Program-made: the position numbers and the translations under genes
Assembly (NCBI RefSeq): GCF_902167145.1
Contig: NC_050101.1
Coordinates: forward strand, 115,225,789 to 115,289,788
DNA from: Zea mays
Taxonomy: Eukaryota > Streptophyta > Magnoliopsida > Poales > Poaceae
DNA length: 64,000 bases
Direction of reading: 5' to 3'
Notes under the pieces: model-generated
Seen by the model: only the letters and a program-made list of their open reading frames with translations
What the model was told of the DNA's origin: nothing
Databases searched by the model: none
Shown here: positions 45,243-57,186 of the stretch, one piece after another
Layout of the letters: every line of letters begins with the position of its first letter
Position numbering within the stretch: the first letter of the stretch is position 1

Positions 45243-48200
45243 CTACCTAGAGAAAGCAATTTGTAACATTACATATTTATAAAACTTGTTGTAGCATACA
45301 CAAAGCCAAGGCCAAGCAATTGCTACTCCTTTTGCATGGGCATCACCAATTTTGTCGTAGCCAGGCATGGGCCTAACCAAAGGCTCATCTTGTAAAACAG
45401 GATGGTTGATTCGGACTTTGTAGAATTGTTTTCCTATCTCAACTCCACCAACACTTTCTTTTGGACTAGAGCTCAGAATGGTTGCATAGGCCACAATTGC
45501 CTTATTTGGACGGCTTGCTGTCTTAAGTATCACTGTGGTTCCATCCTACATTGAATTCACAGAGTCATCAACAAGCACTAGTTTATTGTATAGTAACAAG
45601 CATAATTTGTGTTAAAGTAATGCAACTATATCAATTGAGGTTATATTTGCTCACCTTAATTGGACGAGGTTGTGTAAATTTTGAATTATTATGGCCCATA
45701 GCTTTATCCTGAGCAATTTTCTGTGCCATGATCCGGTTCTCTTTGAGTACTCCTTGTTGGTTCTTTGTCATTTGAAACAATGTATGAAATCATATACTAA
45801 ATAATACCATTTTTTGGCAAATGGTGCAAAAACATGAAGAAGGATAATTCTTGTGTACCTTTGTTTTTCTTCTTATTCTATGATCAATTGAATTTTGTGT
45901 GCATTCATCAACCTGATAGAATCTCAAATGGATGAAACTTTGCATGACTGATACATCACATGTTAATGATTTATCTAGAATGGTGTACCTCTTTTTGTCC
46001 AAAACCAATACTAGAGCATTGTGGCGAGAGTGGCTCTTCTGCTTGATGTGATAATTGCTTGCGATTTGCATCACCTTGACGCTAAATACAACAAAAAAAT
46101 CATGCAAACTTAAAATAGTAAACCCAAATATCAACATATAATCTGCTATGAGTAGAATGTTGTGAAATGATAGGAACATCATGATAACCTTTTTGTTGGA
46201 CATAATTGGATCAACATTGTCGCTGTATTCGGATACACATGTACGGATGTTCTGGTAAATAGAATAAAGGGCGTGTCATGAGGTTTTATATACATTAAGT
46301 AGAGAAAATGAGTAACAAGTATAGCAGGAATGATATTTACTAGTGCAACATTTTGTTGACAGATTGCATCTCCATGGTCTGGTTCAGTGCATCGAACTCT
46401 CTACATATTTCAAATAACATTAAGGTCAATAGAGACAATTCTGTGAAAACCTGATAACAACAAAACTACCTTTCTGTTGGAATGCACTACATGATTCTGA
46501 AGGTTAGCATGGCCAGTCTGAAAATCACCATGAGCAGTCAGTTCCTACAAGTGATATTGAATGTTAGTATATGTTCAGTACACAAAGTTAAGTGAAAGAC
46601 GTGAGCACCTTTATCACTTCTTCATTCTCATTGTGTCTTTTCTTGTTTATGAGTTCATCAATAACTTTGTCTTGTTTTCTTGCATGCTCCTTGAGTTGTT
46701 GTATTTCCTCCAACAAATGTGTGTCTACGTCTGCTGATGATCCTTCTATTGTAGCTATATTTATGTCCTTAAATTGACGTGTTGTTCAGCCATAAACTTG
46801 TTTAGGAATTGGAAGCAAGCCCATGCCATGTACTTGTCCAGATTTCTCCTCTCCCAATACTTGATGTAGTGCATCACCTTCCCACGCAACCCTTCCCTCA
46901 CAATTTTGTGCTAATTCTGGTTGCTTTTCTATAAGGTTTTCCAGCTGAACCTGTATGCATAAAAATCATACCTAATTATCTTGTTTGTAAAGTAAAATTC
47001 TTGATATTTTCATATATGATATATACATCTTTGTGTCTAAATAGCATACCACAGGATGATTTGCCTCCTTGACCCTTTTCTTGTGAGTTGCTAAGTAAAC
47101 TTGTGCTCTATGTGGTTGTTTTTTTATGGGATCACCTTGTCTCTAGAAAAAAACAATACTAAAATGATAAGAAATTAATAGAAGATTTTATTTAGTAATA
47201 AAAAATACTCACCATGTCCTTGGACCAACGTGCAAAACTCTTTGTACCCCCTGAATGTGTTGTCTTCTTCATTTGACAACTTAGTTTGTTCTTCTCACTA
47301 AGAGCCTGTAGTACAGTAAATTAAGTGATATTGAGCTAGTATATAAACCAAAGAGAGTAGGCCCAATAATGATGCACTATTGTACTAACCTTTCCTTCAG
47401 ATGACTTCCAATATTTTACTAAGGATTTCCACTGGTCTTCATCAATATCATCTGGACAAAGCTTGTATAAGTATGACCTTTTTCTTCTTTGGACTATATA
47501 ACTTCTTTTTCAATATTGACTTGTATTTTCTCCAATCTCTCCCTATCGATTTCAGTATCCATTTCTCACATGATCGAGGATACAAGAACTTTGTCTAAAA
47601 TAAGATAAACACCATTAATAAATCTATTACATGGCTACTATTGTACTTAACATTTCATACCAGCATACCTGAATACATTGAAGTATGGTTTCAGCACTAT
47701 CCTTCTTTATCTTTCTCCAATCATTGACATCTATTGGGCAATAACCACCGTTCCGTGCTATAGTTCCTAAAAATTGGCCTAACAGACCACCTTCTTTTCC
47801 AATAGGTTGCCCAAGTTGGTTGCATTTCACTAATATACGTTTATCCTTAGGTAAATCTCAAACATGTGTCAAAACCGTTCCCTTTCGCTTGATTACATTA
47901 TTGCCATCACCTATGAAAATAAAGTTCACATTAGTAATGCAGTTCACATATATTGGATTATTCCAAATACATTTGTACCTTGTGTTTGCTGGATGGTATT
48001 GTCATGGTGCTGATCAACCTCATTATAATATTGTTCTTTGATTTGGATTACATTTAGGCGCTGCTTTTCCTTTGTGCCCCTTTTCCCTATGAACAATTAT
48101 GGGAGAAGTGAAAACATATACCAGAGTATAGAATATTTATAGTATACACCAATGCTAGGATAAGATGACATGCAAAATCACTGCTCATGGATCAGTTAAA

Positions 48201-48694
48201 TTGACATACCTGCTATTGGATGACATATATTCTGCAAAATTATTTTCATATGACATGACATGACATGGCATGACATTCAAATATGACAATTGTACGTTAG
48301 TTTTACCTGGATGCTCAAACATACACGAAAGAGCAACTTTTATTTTCATCATACTACTACCTTTATTTTTATTTTCTGCAGAATTGGTAGGTTCTTCATT
48401 GAATTTGGTAGGTGCTATGGTGGCCATTCTCTGCTTCGTCACAAACAAGCTAACCTTCCTTTTGCTCTCATTCTCTTCAAGCATTTGCATCACATCTGAA
48501 TCCCATTGTATTGCAACCAAACCATCTCTTCTCTTGTAGTATACATAGTCAACTGATGTGTATCCATATTCCTCAATCAGTTCAATCAAGTTGAAGAAAC
48601 ATATCTCATCTTTGTCCATTTCCCTTTGCACCATTTTCTGTCCTGGAGGGTCCCCCTCAAATTGAAGTTTTAGGGTCCAAATATCCTCAGCCAT
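45243..48694 (-). pseudogene. Ptta/En/Spm-type transposon protein (TnpA-like position), multi-exon
   Basis: A - strand gene of many small exons. ATG at 48694 (MAEDIWTLKLQFEGD); exon 1 ends near 48309 at CATCCAG|GTAAAA. The Ptta/En/Spm-like domain is spread over several exons: QLGQPIGKEGGLLGQFLG and VNDWRKI near 47830-47700, DQWKSLVKYW near 47440-47400, the coiled-coil-like LLEEIQQLKEHARKQDK near 46710-46660, and a final exon 45550-45243 with SRPNKAIVAYATILSS. In En/Spm-like elements this is the second protein, thought to bind the element ends. An in-frame TGA near 47866 lies between two exon parts unless an intron removes it, so I treat the gene as probably broken. Exon borders other than those stated are estimates. 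Confidence 0.7.
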
Positions 48695-50841
48695 GGTAGC
48701 ACAAACTAATTAAAATTGAGCACCCATGAGAAAAGAATATGGTATGTTCAAAAAACAGCAAGAAAGGCTAAATTGCTAACTAATCTGCTGAACTTAATGT
48801 GCTATCATAATTGGATAGGTATGCTGAACTAAAACAACAAGAAATGCTAAAACTGAAAGAAAGGCTAAATTGGTGAGCAGAAGATGTGCCTTATCAAGTG
48901 AATGCACCACCTGAATATCAATAGATTTTCCTCTATTAACAAATGGTTTTTCTCTTTATTTGTTACAATTTAGAGATGCAAGTGCACCAGACAGAAAAAT
49001 TATATAACAGGCATTCACTGAAGAAGACAGACACAAAGCCAGGCTGCCACATACGTGAAAATGGTAGAGTGAGTGAGAGAATAATTTGATAGCGACTTTC
49101 TGGTGCGGGCAGTTGAACTTTGCAAGTAAAAACAGTAGGGCAGTATTCATCTGATATACTACCTTGACATGAGAGGGCAAGGAGTCATAATGGTGATGAT
49201 CGAGGAGGAGGGGCACCCTTTTAGTTTAGAAAATACTATGAGTTGTAGTAGTACCAAATTATACCGATGGCCGGCACAGGCCCTTGTAGATGGTGTTGTT
49301 CGGGAACAAGGCCTTGAATCCTATGGTAGCGAAGTCCAGTGGCCACTTTGAACCTGCAGGATGACACCAGATGGGGTGGATTGATCAGGAGTTGGAGGCG
49401 ATTCATATCCATGGGAAGAGCAGAGTTTACTCACACTTGGGGACGAAGGTGAGGATGACCTTGGAGGGAGCTCGGGGATGGAGGCAAGATGGGAGTCGAA
49501 TGAAGGGGTAAGAGGAGATGTAACTGCTTGCTCTGTTTTTTCGCTAACTGAACAGCTCGGGCCATTTTGGTGGGAAGCCATTGACTCAGTCAAACTACAC
49601 CATACGGCCCCCATGATGTAGTCCCATCTAGCCGTCCTGACTCTATCGTGTTGTACCTCCCCAAAGGCAGCTAAGGTTTAGGAGAAGTCCATCCTCAATC
49701 CATCTACAGTGTCGTCCTCTCTTTCCCCCTCTCATCTTGTTTCTCTGATTCTCTGGTTACTAATCTTTGCGCTACACGACCTCGTTGATCTCTCCAAAGG
49801 AGCTTTTACAGGTATCATTCAGTTTTATTAAGATATATATTTCTGAAGCACACAAATTCTGTTTAACTGCAATTTCAGTTAAGGTGCAGACCCTATCAAA
49901 AAGGATACTTGAGCACATCACTGAGTTTTGTTGTATATCATGCATCTTTGAGGGTTATAAAGGAGGAATTTGGGAGCACATTTATTACAAAAGTTGTGGA
50001 GAATTGCAAAACCTTTCCGGCCAGTACACATTAGCAATTTTCTGTTGAGTACATTAGGAGATATAGGATTCTGAATTTAGCTGTCTGCTATTCTCTCCTA
50101 TCAGTTTTGCAACAGAAGGTTTGGGCTGTTTTAGTGGTTTTGTAAACCGATGTAGAGACACTCGTTATAATAAAAGTTTTTGATAATTTCATAACCTTTC
50201 CAATGAGTATCTATTTGCAAAATTTCGTTGGCTACAGAGAGAGTTATGGGGTTCTGAATTTATGTGTCACGTTCTGTCAGATTCTAGTCACAGTTGCAAT
50301 GTGCAGGTTTAGGTGCTGTTTTAAAACTGGTTAGAGGCAGAATCAAGTATGACTTCTATGGAGTGTTTTGTGGTAGGTTAGATGAGCTTTGCTCATATTG
50401 TTTATTCACCCAGTTTGGATAAGAGATTAGTGATATATGGATTTATTAAAACAGCATAGTTGCTGCAACTGGCAGATCAAGTTTGTCACTTTATACTGAA
50501 GAATAACCTTAGAGGATGATGAAATTTAGACTTAATTTGAATACCAAATTTGTTGCATATTTTTTGTAGATGCTCAAAGTGTATCTATTTGCTACCTTTG
50601 CAATTAAGAAACTAAAGATTCCAAAAAAAAGTGTCCATATTGCTGCTTATGTTTGTCACTTTAGTGATATTTGCTATTTACAACCTGAAAATAAGGTTAT
50701 ATCATTGTTGTTTACATGCAGTTTTTATCTATTTCCAATGTTTATTTTTCCTCCTAGATTTCAGTAAGTCACAATTATTTGAGGCTATTAAATTTCGGAA
50801 GCAGAATATAAAGAAAGTTGACCTCTGTTCGTAGTGGATTA
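48695..50841. other. Divergent intergenic region of the CACTA element
   Basis: 2.1 kb between the two start codons. A pyrimidine-rich leader-like stretch (about 49690-49760) points toward the TNP2 gene. A - strand open frame of 97 codons at 49321-49614, Ser/Pro-rich, could be an upstream exon of the other gene or chance. I see no other gene. The region is the probable bidirectional promoter. Confidence 0.5.
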
Positions 50842-53800
50842 ATGGACTTAAATGGTATTAAGAAGTTGTTGCTTTCTGAAAGACCAAGTGATGACTACAT
50901 AGCTGGAGTAAAGGGATTTCTTCAGTTTGCATACATAGGCAAAAATTCTAATGCAAAGATTCGGTGTCCATGTGTCAAGTGTGTCAACAGGATGTTACAA
51001 AAGCAATCTATAGTGTATGATCACTTAATATGCAATGGAATGCTACGTGGATACACGATATGGGGTTGCCATGGGGAAACAGCATCATATATATCTGCTA
51101 ACAAAGATTCACAGTTCCATTGTCCGAGTTTAAACCATAACATGCGTCAGGTAGTTCAAGACGCTTTTGGATATGTTGACAATGGACTTCACACAAATGA
51201 ATCAGGTGCAGCAGGTTCTTCTAAAGTTGGACCAGATGCAGAAACACAAGAATTCTTTGAATTGCTTAGAGATGCTGATCAACCTTTGTGGGAGGGCTGT
51301 GAACTATCAAAACTTTCCTTCCTAGTTCTTTTGTTTAATATAAAGTCCATCAACAAGTGGAGCAACAAATCATTAAATGATTTGCTTGCAATTCTACAAC
51401 TCGCTCTACCAAATGGTTCCAACATACCAAGAACATTTGTGGAGGCTCGAAAGATCATTGCAAAGCTTGGTCTAAGATATGATAAAATCCATGTATGCCC
51501 AAATAATTGTCAGTTGTATCGAAATGATAAAAAAGATCATGACTTCTGTTCAAAATGTGGAGCTTCAAGGTGGAAAGGTAAAGCAGATAACACAATATTG
51601 ACAAAGAAGGAAAAAAGAAAGGCAGCCCCAAATAAGGTGATGCGCTACTTTCCAATCAAACCTAGGCTCAAAAGGCTTTTTTTGCATAAAGAAACAGCCA
51701 GGTTAACTAGATGGCATGATGAGGAGCGTACTAAGGATGGGGCATTGCGCCATCCTGCAGATTCAGAAATTTGGAATGCTATTAATACTCAGCACCCTGA
51801 CTTTGCATTAGATTCTCGGAATATGAGATTTGGACTAGCAACTGATGGATTCAACCCATATGGGAAGTGTAATTCAACGCATAGTTGTTGGCCTGTTGTA
51901 TTGGTACCTTACAACCTTCCTCCATGGTTGTGCATGAAAGCATCTTCTCTTATGCTTACTCTGATAATTACAGGCTACCCGGGAAAGGACTTTCATACAT
52001 TTATGCAGCCAGTTTATGATGAACTAAATGAATTATTTGACATTGGTATGCCAACATATGATGCATCCCGAGATGAGGTGTTTCAACTCCGCGCTATATT
52101 GTTGTATACAGTCAGCGACTACCCTGGGGCTGGGATATTAGCACAGTTCAGCACAAATAGCCAGTTGGGTTGTCTATCTTGTGAAGAAGAAACAAGTTTC
52201 ATGCACTTGAAGCATGGCTACAAACAGTGTTACATGGGACATCGACGATTCCTACCAGCTGGACATGAGTTCAGGTATGATGCCAATTCATTTGATGGAA
52301 CTGAAGATCATCGGTCTAAACCTACACCCTGTTCTGGGGAAGCTATTTTGGAAAAGATAAAATCAATCCGTAATTTGAAAACTCCAAAACATGGAAGGGA
52401 GTTGGTGGCCTATTCTGTTTGTCTTATTGGAAGTATAATTTGCTCCGGCACAATCTTGACTTTATGCATATAGAGAAGAATGTTTGTGAAAATACATTTG
52501 GGACACTTCTAGAAATTGAAGGCAAGTCGAAAGATAATCTACAGGCACGGAAAGACTTGCAAGAAATGAACATCCGCCTAGATCTACATCCACAAAAAAG
52601 GGCTAATGATAAGTATTACTTGCCTCCTGCTTTGTATAACATGTCTAAAGAGGAGAAGCGCCAGTTTTGTAAGGTCCTTCATGATATAAAAGTTCCAGAT
52701 GGTTATTCCAGTAACATCTCTAGATGTGTAAATGTTGCTAAAACAAACCTTTCAGGTCTAAAAAGTCATGACTGTCACATACTAATGCAACAACTTTTAC
52801 CAGTTGCTTTGCGAGGTCTTCTCCCTGATGATGTTACATCTGTCTTATTTGACCTATGTGGATATTTTAGAGAACTAAATGCAAAAGTTCTCTATAGAGA
52901 TCAACTTGAGAAGTTAGAGGAGAGAATTATAATGACGTTATGTCGGATAGAGATGATATTCCCTCCTGGATTTTTTACTATGATGGTGCATCTTGTTCTT
53001 CACTTAGCAACAGAGGCAAAAATAGGTGGACCTGTTTGCTATCGATCAATGTATTTTGTGGAAAGGTATACTTTTCTTTATAGTTTTAGTGTCATCTTTT
53101 CCTATTTTATTGCATGATTATTTAATGTTTTTGTTGACATAATGTTGGTGTGTTTAGGTACTTAGGTGAGTTGAAGTCAAATGTGAGGAACAAAGCTCAT
53201 CCAGAGGGATGCATTGCTGAATCAATTTTGGCAAAAGAGGCCATGTCACTTTGTTCAGGATTCCTTGATGGTTTTCAAGGCTTGGTTAACAAGCTCTTGA
53301 GGAATGATGAAACAATGGGATGTTGTACTGAATCAGCATCAACAATTTTCCCTCATGCTGGAATGGCACTTGGAAAGCCACGTAGTTATGTTATAAGAGG
53401 TTTGGAAAAATTACAAGCACATAGATATGTGCTATTTAATTGCTCTGATGTCAATCCATACCTTAGGTAATCTCAACCTCATAATTATAATTTCAGCTTT
53501 TTCATTTCATAAACTTTATTATATCTTACATTAAATGCAGAGCTCATGCTGAAGAGATCACAACAAACCATAATGGACGTCATTTGAGCCATAGATATGT
53601 AGAGAAAATGCAAAATGAGAAGTTCCATCAATGGTTTAGATGTCATGTAAGTGACATATTTGAAGTCCTTTACATATAGCAGTAAAAAAACAAGACTAAA
53701 TTTGTATAATTGTACAGATTATGCAGATTGAGAGGGAAAATGGCATTCATGGTATTAATGACGCCATTAGATGGTTATCCCGTGGCCCAGTTGAAGCATC

Positions 53801-54401
53801 AAAAAAATATCGTGCTTTCAATAGTCGAGGTTTTCGGTTTAGGACAAAACAGTTTGATGGGGTGACACAAAATAGTGGAGTAGTGGTGACTGCAAAAACA
53901 TCCAGTTATGCTAGTGCAAGTGATTCTAGACCAGTTTTAGGTGATGTGACTTACTATGGGAGGATAATTGATATTATTGAGCTCAACTACTCTGGGAATT
54001 TTACTGTGGTACTTTTTAAATGTCAATGGGTTGATGTTCTTTCAGGGAGAGGAATAAAAAAGGATAAATATGGCTACACACTTGTAAACTTCTCACACCC
54101 GATACATACAGGAGAAAAGGTTGGACATGAACCATTTATTTTTCCTAACCAAGCTGACCAGGTGTTCTACATTGAAGACAAACTAAACCCTGGGTGGTCT
54201 GTGGTCATGAAGATGAAACCAAGAGATATATATGATGCCGGTTGTGATGAATGGGAAGATGATATAGAATCTGAGCCATCCCATATCACGCACCTCGGAG
54301 AGATGTTTAATAATGCAAAGATAAGACATCAATGGGTTAGAACAGACATTGAAGGAGCAACAGTAGATGGTATCACCAAAGGAACTAATGACCAATCGTA
54401 A
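50842..54401 (+). CDS. TNP2-type CACTA transposase, four exons, one frameshift
   Basis: DDE-type transposase of En/Spm elements (TNP2 family). The ATG at 50842 ([11 protein letters not shown]) is chosen because the transposase-associated domain follows at once, with [17 protein letters not shown] and CPCVKCVN. The TNP2 core includes [53 protein letters not shown] and [17 protein letters not shown], then [21 protein letters not shown] and [16 protein letters not shown] residues. Introns with GT/AG borders at 53066-53157, 53467-53540 and 53647-53717 keep the frame, and the C-terminal domain ends at a stop at 54399-54401. One frame change lies near 52390, within the WK...YWKYN block, probably a single missing base. 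Unless that is a sequencing error, the protein is truncated after about 520 residues. Confidence 0.87.
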
Positions 54402-54531
54402 TTAGTTTCTTTAATGGTCCGTGTTTCTATCTTAGTTTCAAATTGCTACAATTCATCTTTTTCCATCACCTAATTTTCTTTATATGTTATATTAGGAGTC
54501 ACTAATATATATATTAATTATTTCTATTGCA

Positions 54532-54729
54532 GAGCTAAAAGACCGAGGTGTGGAGCCAGATTTGTATAGTTACATTACCTTGAAAAAAGCATATGGGAAA
54601 GCAAGAATGCCTGAAGATGGTGTCAAACTGATGCAAGAGATGAGGATTAAAAGCATCAGTAGATTAAATTTCAGTTTAGTTTGTTTCTGGACAGAATACT
54701 TTAGAACTGTATTGTGCTTTATTTTGTAA
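54532..54729 (+). pseudogene. Captured PPR (pentatricopeptide repeat) exon fragment
   Basis: After a splice-acceptor-like TTTCTATTGCAG (ending 54532) a 65-codon frame opens: LKDRGVEPDLYSYITL, then KKAYGKARMPEDGVKLMQEM, and ends with TAA at 54727-54729. This fits one plant PPR unit (the G-x-x-P-D, Y-x-x-L-I/K, A-Y, A/G-K, L-x-x-E-M pattern). No known CACTA protein contains PPRs. The AT-rich sequence that follows (54730 to about 55000) resembles a 3' untranslated region. It lies on the same strand as, and 130 bp after, the transposase stop. The unit is single and truncated at the 5' side. Confidence 0.6.
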
Positions 54730-55190
54730 GTAAGGTTTGTCTTTGACTTTCCATGTGAAGTTATTCTCTTATATGCTTCATACTACAGTACTATTCAGCT
54801 TAAAATCAGTGATGGATCGATAGCTTAAGCATTCAACACAAGCCAGATCTCCAAGCAATTTTCTGTTTGAGTGCTGATACTTTTGTCCAGCTGCAGTCAT
54901 TCTGACGTAACCAGCACTTCCTTGTAAGCTTGCCTCTGAAACTGAAGTGCTCGGTCAGGTTTCTGAAATGCATTGCTTTGTCGTGCTGAAATGTTGTGGT
55001 CATGCTGTTTATGCAGAGACTTGTAGCAAACTGTGGACTTGTAGAAACTGTGTTGCCGCTGTTTGAACTGTGATGCAGGAATGCTGTTTATGCAGAGATG
55101 TCACTGCTCGGTAGTTTCTGAGGTGTGTCACTAGCTGCTTAAATGATGCTTAAATAGTATCTCTTTGTTTCTCAATCAGTAACATTTATG
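54730..55190. other. CACTA accessory region after the PPR fragment
   Basis: No gene seen. It carries short internal duplications: TGCTGTTTATGCAGAGA at about 55003 and again at about 55083, each with CTCGGT and TTTCTGA words nearby. It may be 3' flanking DNA of the captured gene or unrelated filler. Confidence 0.4.
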
Positions 55191-55285
55191 TAGCCTAGTG
55201 GTCTGTTGCTGCTAGGTAGTATCTAAGGTGCTGGGTTCAAATCCTTTGCCGTTGCCCTTTTTTGGCATCTTTTTTTTTGGCTGCA
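55191..55285 (+). repeat. tRNA-like Pol III box pair (SINE-head candidate 1)
   Basis: TAGCCTAGTGG (55191-55201) matches the tRNA/SINE A box (TRGYNNAGYGG), and GGTTCAAATCC (55234-55244) is a clean B box, 32 bp after the A box. T-runs follow at 55257-55280. A full tRNA cloverleaf does not form by eye, so this is a tRNA-derived SINE head or decayed tRNA rather than a functional tRNA gene. Confidence 0.5.
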
Positions 55286-55343
55286 AACAAACTAGCCGAA
55301 ACCATGGCCCTCTTTCCACCTTTTTTTTGCTTCTATAATCCTC

Positions 55344-56420
55344 TGATATTTTTATCTCAGGCATCTAGGACCAAATTATGACTCCATACCAAGTTTCACT
55401 ATTTTTTTGACCACGTTTGATATTTATTAATTTATTTTCGCCCAGAAAAGGCATTTAAACTATAGAAATTAGTAAATGATACAAAAAGGGACATCTTCAG
55501 ATAGAGTGAGTTTGTAACAGTATGATGATCTAATAGTACACTTTTGAACCAAAAAACAAGGAAAAGTAAGAAAGATAGCTCAAACACTCATGTTATAGTT
55601 GAATGTTAACTTAGTGAGAGATGTGTCCATTTGTGAAGCACCTATATTCACACTTTGGTATAACCTTGTGATCTTTTTATTTCAAGCAACTAGGTCCACA
55701 TTATGACTCTATACCAAGTTTCACTATTTTTTGACCAAGTTTGGTATTTATTAATTTATTTTTGGCTTGAAAAGGCATTTAAACCATAGAAATTAGTAAA
55801 TGATACAAAAATGGGACATCTTCAAATGAAGTGAGTTTGTAACAGTATGATGATCTAATGGTACACTTTTGAACCAAAAAACCAAGGAAAAGTAAGAAAG
55901 ATAGCACAAACACTTATGTTATAGTTGAATGTTACTGGACTTAGTTAGAGATGTGTCCATTTGTGAAGCACCTATATTCACACTTTTGTATAACCTCGTG
56001 ATCTTTTTATATCAAGCAACTAGGACCAAATTATGACTCCACACCAAGTTTCACTATTTTTTGACCACGTTTGGTATTTATTTATTTATTTATTTTCGGC
56101 CTACAAAGGCATTTAAATCATAGAAATCAGTAAAATGATACAAAAAAGGGACATCTTCACATGAAGTGAGTTTGTAATAGTATGATGATCTAATGGTACA
56201 CTTTTGAACAAAAAAAGACAAGGAAAAGTAAGAAAGATAGCTCAAACACTCATGTTATAGTTGAATGTTACGGGACTTAGTGAGAGATGTGTCCATTTGT
56301 AAAGCACCTATATTCACACTTTTGTATAACCTCGTGATCTTTTTATCTCAAGAAACTAGGGCCAAATTATTACTCCATACCAAGTTTCACTATTTTTTTA
56401 TCGCATTTGCTATTTATTTA
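55344..56420 (+). repeat. ~330 bp tandem repeat, 3.3 copies, in the CACTA element
   Basis: Units start with TGAT(A/C)TTTTTAT at 55344, 55669, 55999 and 56335, giving lengths of 325, 330 and 336 bp; the last copy stops near 56420. Each holds ACCAAATTATGACTCC or a close variant, CACTATTTTTT, AAAGGCATTTAAAC, GTGAGTTTGTAA and AGAGATGTGTCCATTTGT. Similarity is high but not perfect. There is no open frame of note. Confidence 0.9.
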
Positions 56421-56498
56421 AATTAACTAAAATTGGCTGCGAAATAACGGATACATGACAAATAGCTGCGCTTCGTTAACTTGTTATTAATCTTCACG

Positions 56499-56600
56499 TA
56501 GTGCAATGGTGTGTCGTCTCTTTGGGTTGCCTGGTGTGCTGGGTTTGAGTCCTCTCTGTACTCGTTTGTTGCCCTCGTTTTTTTGTTTTTTTCCTTCGGA
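56499..56600 (+). repeat. tRNA-like Pol III box pair (SINE-head candidate 2)
   Basis: TAGTGCAATGG (56499-56509; A-box-like with mismatches) and GGTTTGAGTCC (56542-56552; B box), again 32 bp apart and followed by T-runs at 56578-56591. It resembles candidate 1 in layout and words (GTGCTGGGTT). The two copies bracket the tandem array. A short inverted and direct duplication of TTCGAACACTAGAGTTTC-like words follows at 56600-56700. Confidence 0.45.
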
Positions 56601-56779
56601 AGAGTTTCTCTTTGTTGGTTCGAACATTAGATTTTTTTTGTTTTTTTCCTTCGAAACGCTAGAGTTTCTCTCTGTTGGTTCGAACACTAGAGTTTCAGAT
56701 TGCTATTTCAAATATATTGACGTCCATTTTCCTTCTTACAGTATATACCTTCAATAAAATGTGTAAAGTATATGTATAG

Positions 56780-57033
56780 GTTTCTTTGCAACACATTAGT
56801 CGTAACACTATTTTATATGTGTTACAAAACACCAATATCTTCGTAACATTTCAGGTGTAACACTAATTTTGTGTTACTGTAATTGTTACCTATAAAAGAG
56901 TTTTACTAAACAAATGTTATGTGTTACAGTGTTCTTCAGTAACACATAGTTTTGTGTTCCTATACAACTTCTTGTAACACAATGATATATGTGTTACAAG
57001 ATAGTGTTACAGTATCTACGCTTTGTAGTAGTG
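56780..57033. repeat. CACTA right terminus and subterminal repeats
   Basis: At least nine GTAACAC/GTGTTAC heptamers between about 56805 and 57012, then TGTAGTAGTG (57024-57033), the inverted copy of the left end. Beyond the first ten bases the two termini match imperfectly. Confidence 0.85.
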
Positions 57034-57036
57034 TGT

Positions 57037-57181
57037 GTTGATCTTTTTGTGGTTATTGTGTTTCGCAAGAACTCCTCTCTAGCCACTTGGCTTTATTGCT
57101 CTAACACTTAATCAAGTTTGTGGCTTTAAGATTTAAGTTTTTACATGATCACCTATTCACCCCCCCCTCTAGGTGCTCTCA
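57037..57181 (+). repeat. 3' LTR of Sirevirus C, right part
   Basis: GTTGATCTTTTTGTGG...GGTGCTCTCA, matching 36874-37016 of the 5' LTR. Preceded by the second TGT copy (57034-57036) of the CACTA duplication and followed by TAAAC. Confidence 0.92.
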
Positions 57182-57186
57182 TAAAC

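Larger units (their letters stand above)
44493..57033 (+). mobile_element. CACTA (En/Spm) DNA transposon, 12.5 kb, two genes
   Basis: Begins CACTACTACA and ends TGTAGTAGTG, inside a Sirevirus LTR, with the 3 bp duplication TGT (44490-44492, 57034-57036) that CACTA elements make. Removing the element and one TGT restores an LTR matching the sibling 5' LTR. Both ends are crowded with GTAACAC/GTGTTAC motifs, the usual subterminal binding-site arrangement. Inside are a - strand Ptta/En/Spm-type gene and a + strand TNP2 transposase in divergent orientation. Between the TNP2 gene and the right end lies accessory DNA: a PPR-like exon, tRNA-like boxes and a tandem array. Its AT-rich, low-copy look contrasts with the surrounding retroelements. 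Confidence 0.93.
35919..57181 (+). mobile_element. Sirevirus C (Opie/Ji-type Ty1/copia), 3' LTR split by CACTA
   Basis: Flanked by TAAAC (35914-35918, 57182-57186) in the gag of Sirevirus A, opposite orientation. Without the CACTA insertion it measures about 8.7 kb: 5' LTR 35919-37016, gag, pol, 3' region, and 3' LTR 43387-44492 continuing at 57037-57181. Confidence 0.93.

Noticed and set aside
49321..49614. Second captured gene in the CACTA intergenic region
   Set aside because: A 97-codon Ser/Pro-rich frame without a recognisable domain; may be leader sequence. Noted only within the intergenic feature.
55191..55285. Functional tRNA gene
   Set aside because: A and B boxes are present, but I cannot fold a convincing acceptor stem and anticodon arm.
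44493..57033. Large MITE or Mutator-like element
   Set aside because: The CACTA termini, 3 bp duplication and TNP2 transposase identify it as CACTA; Mutator would leave 9 bp duplications and long terminal repeats.
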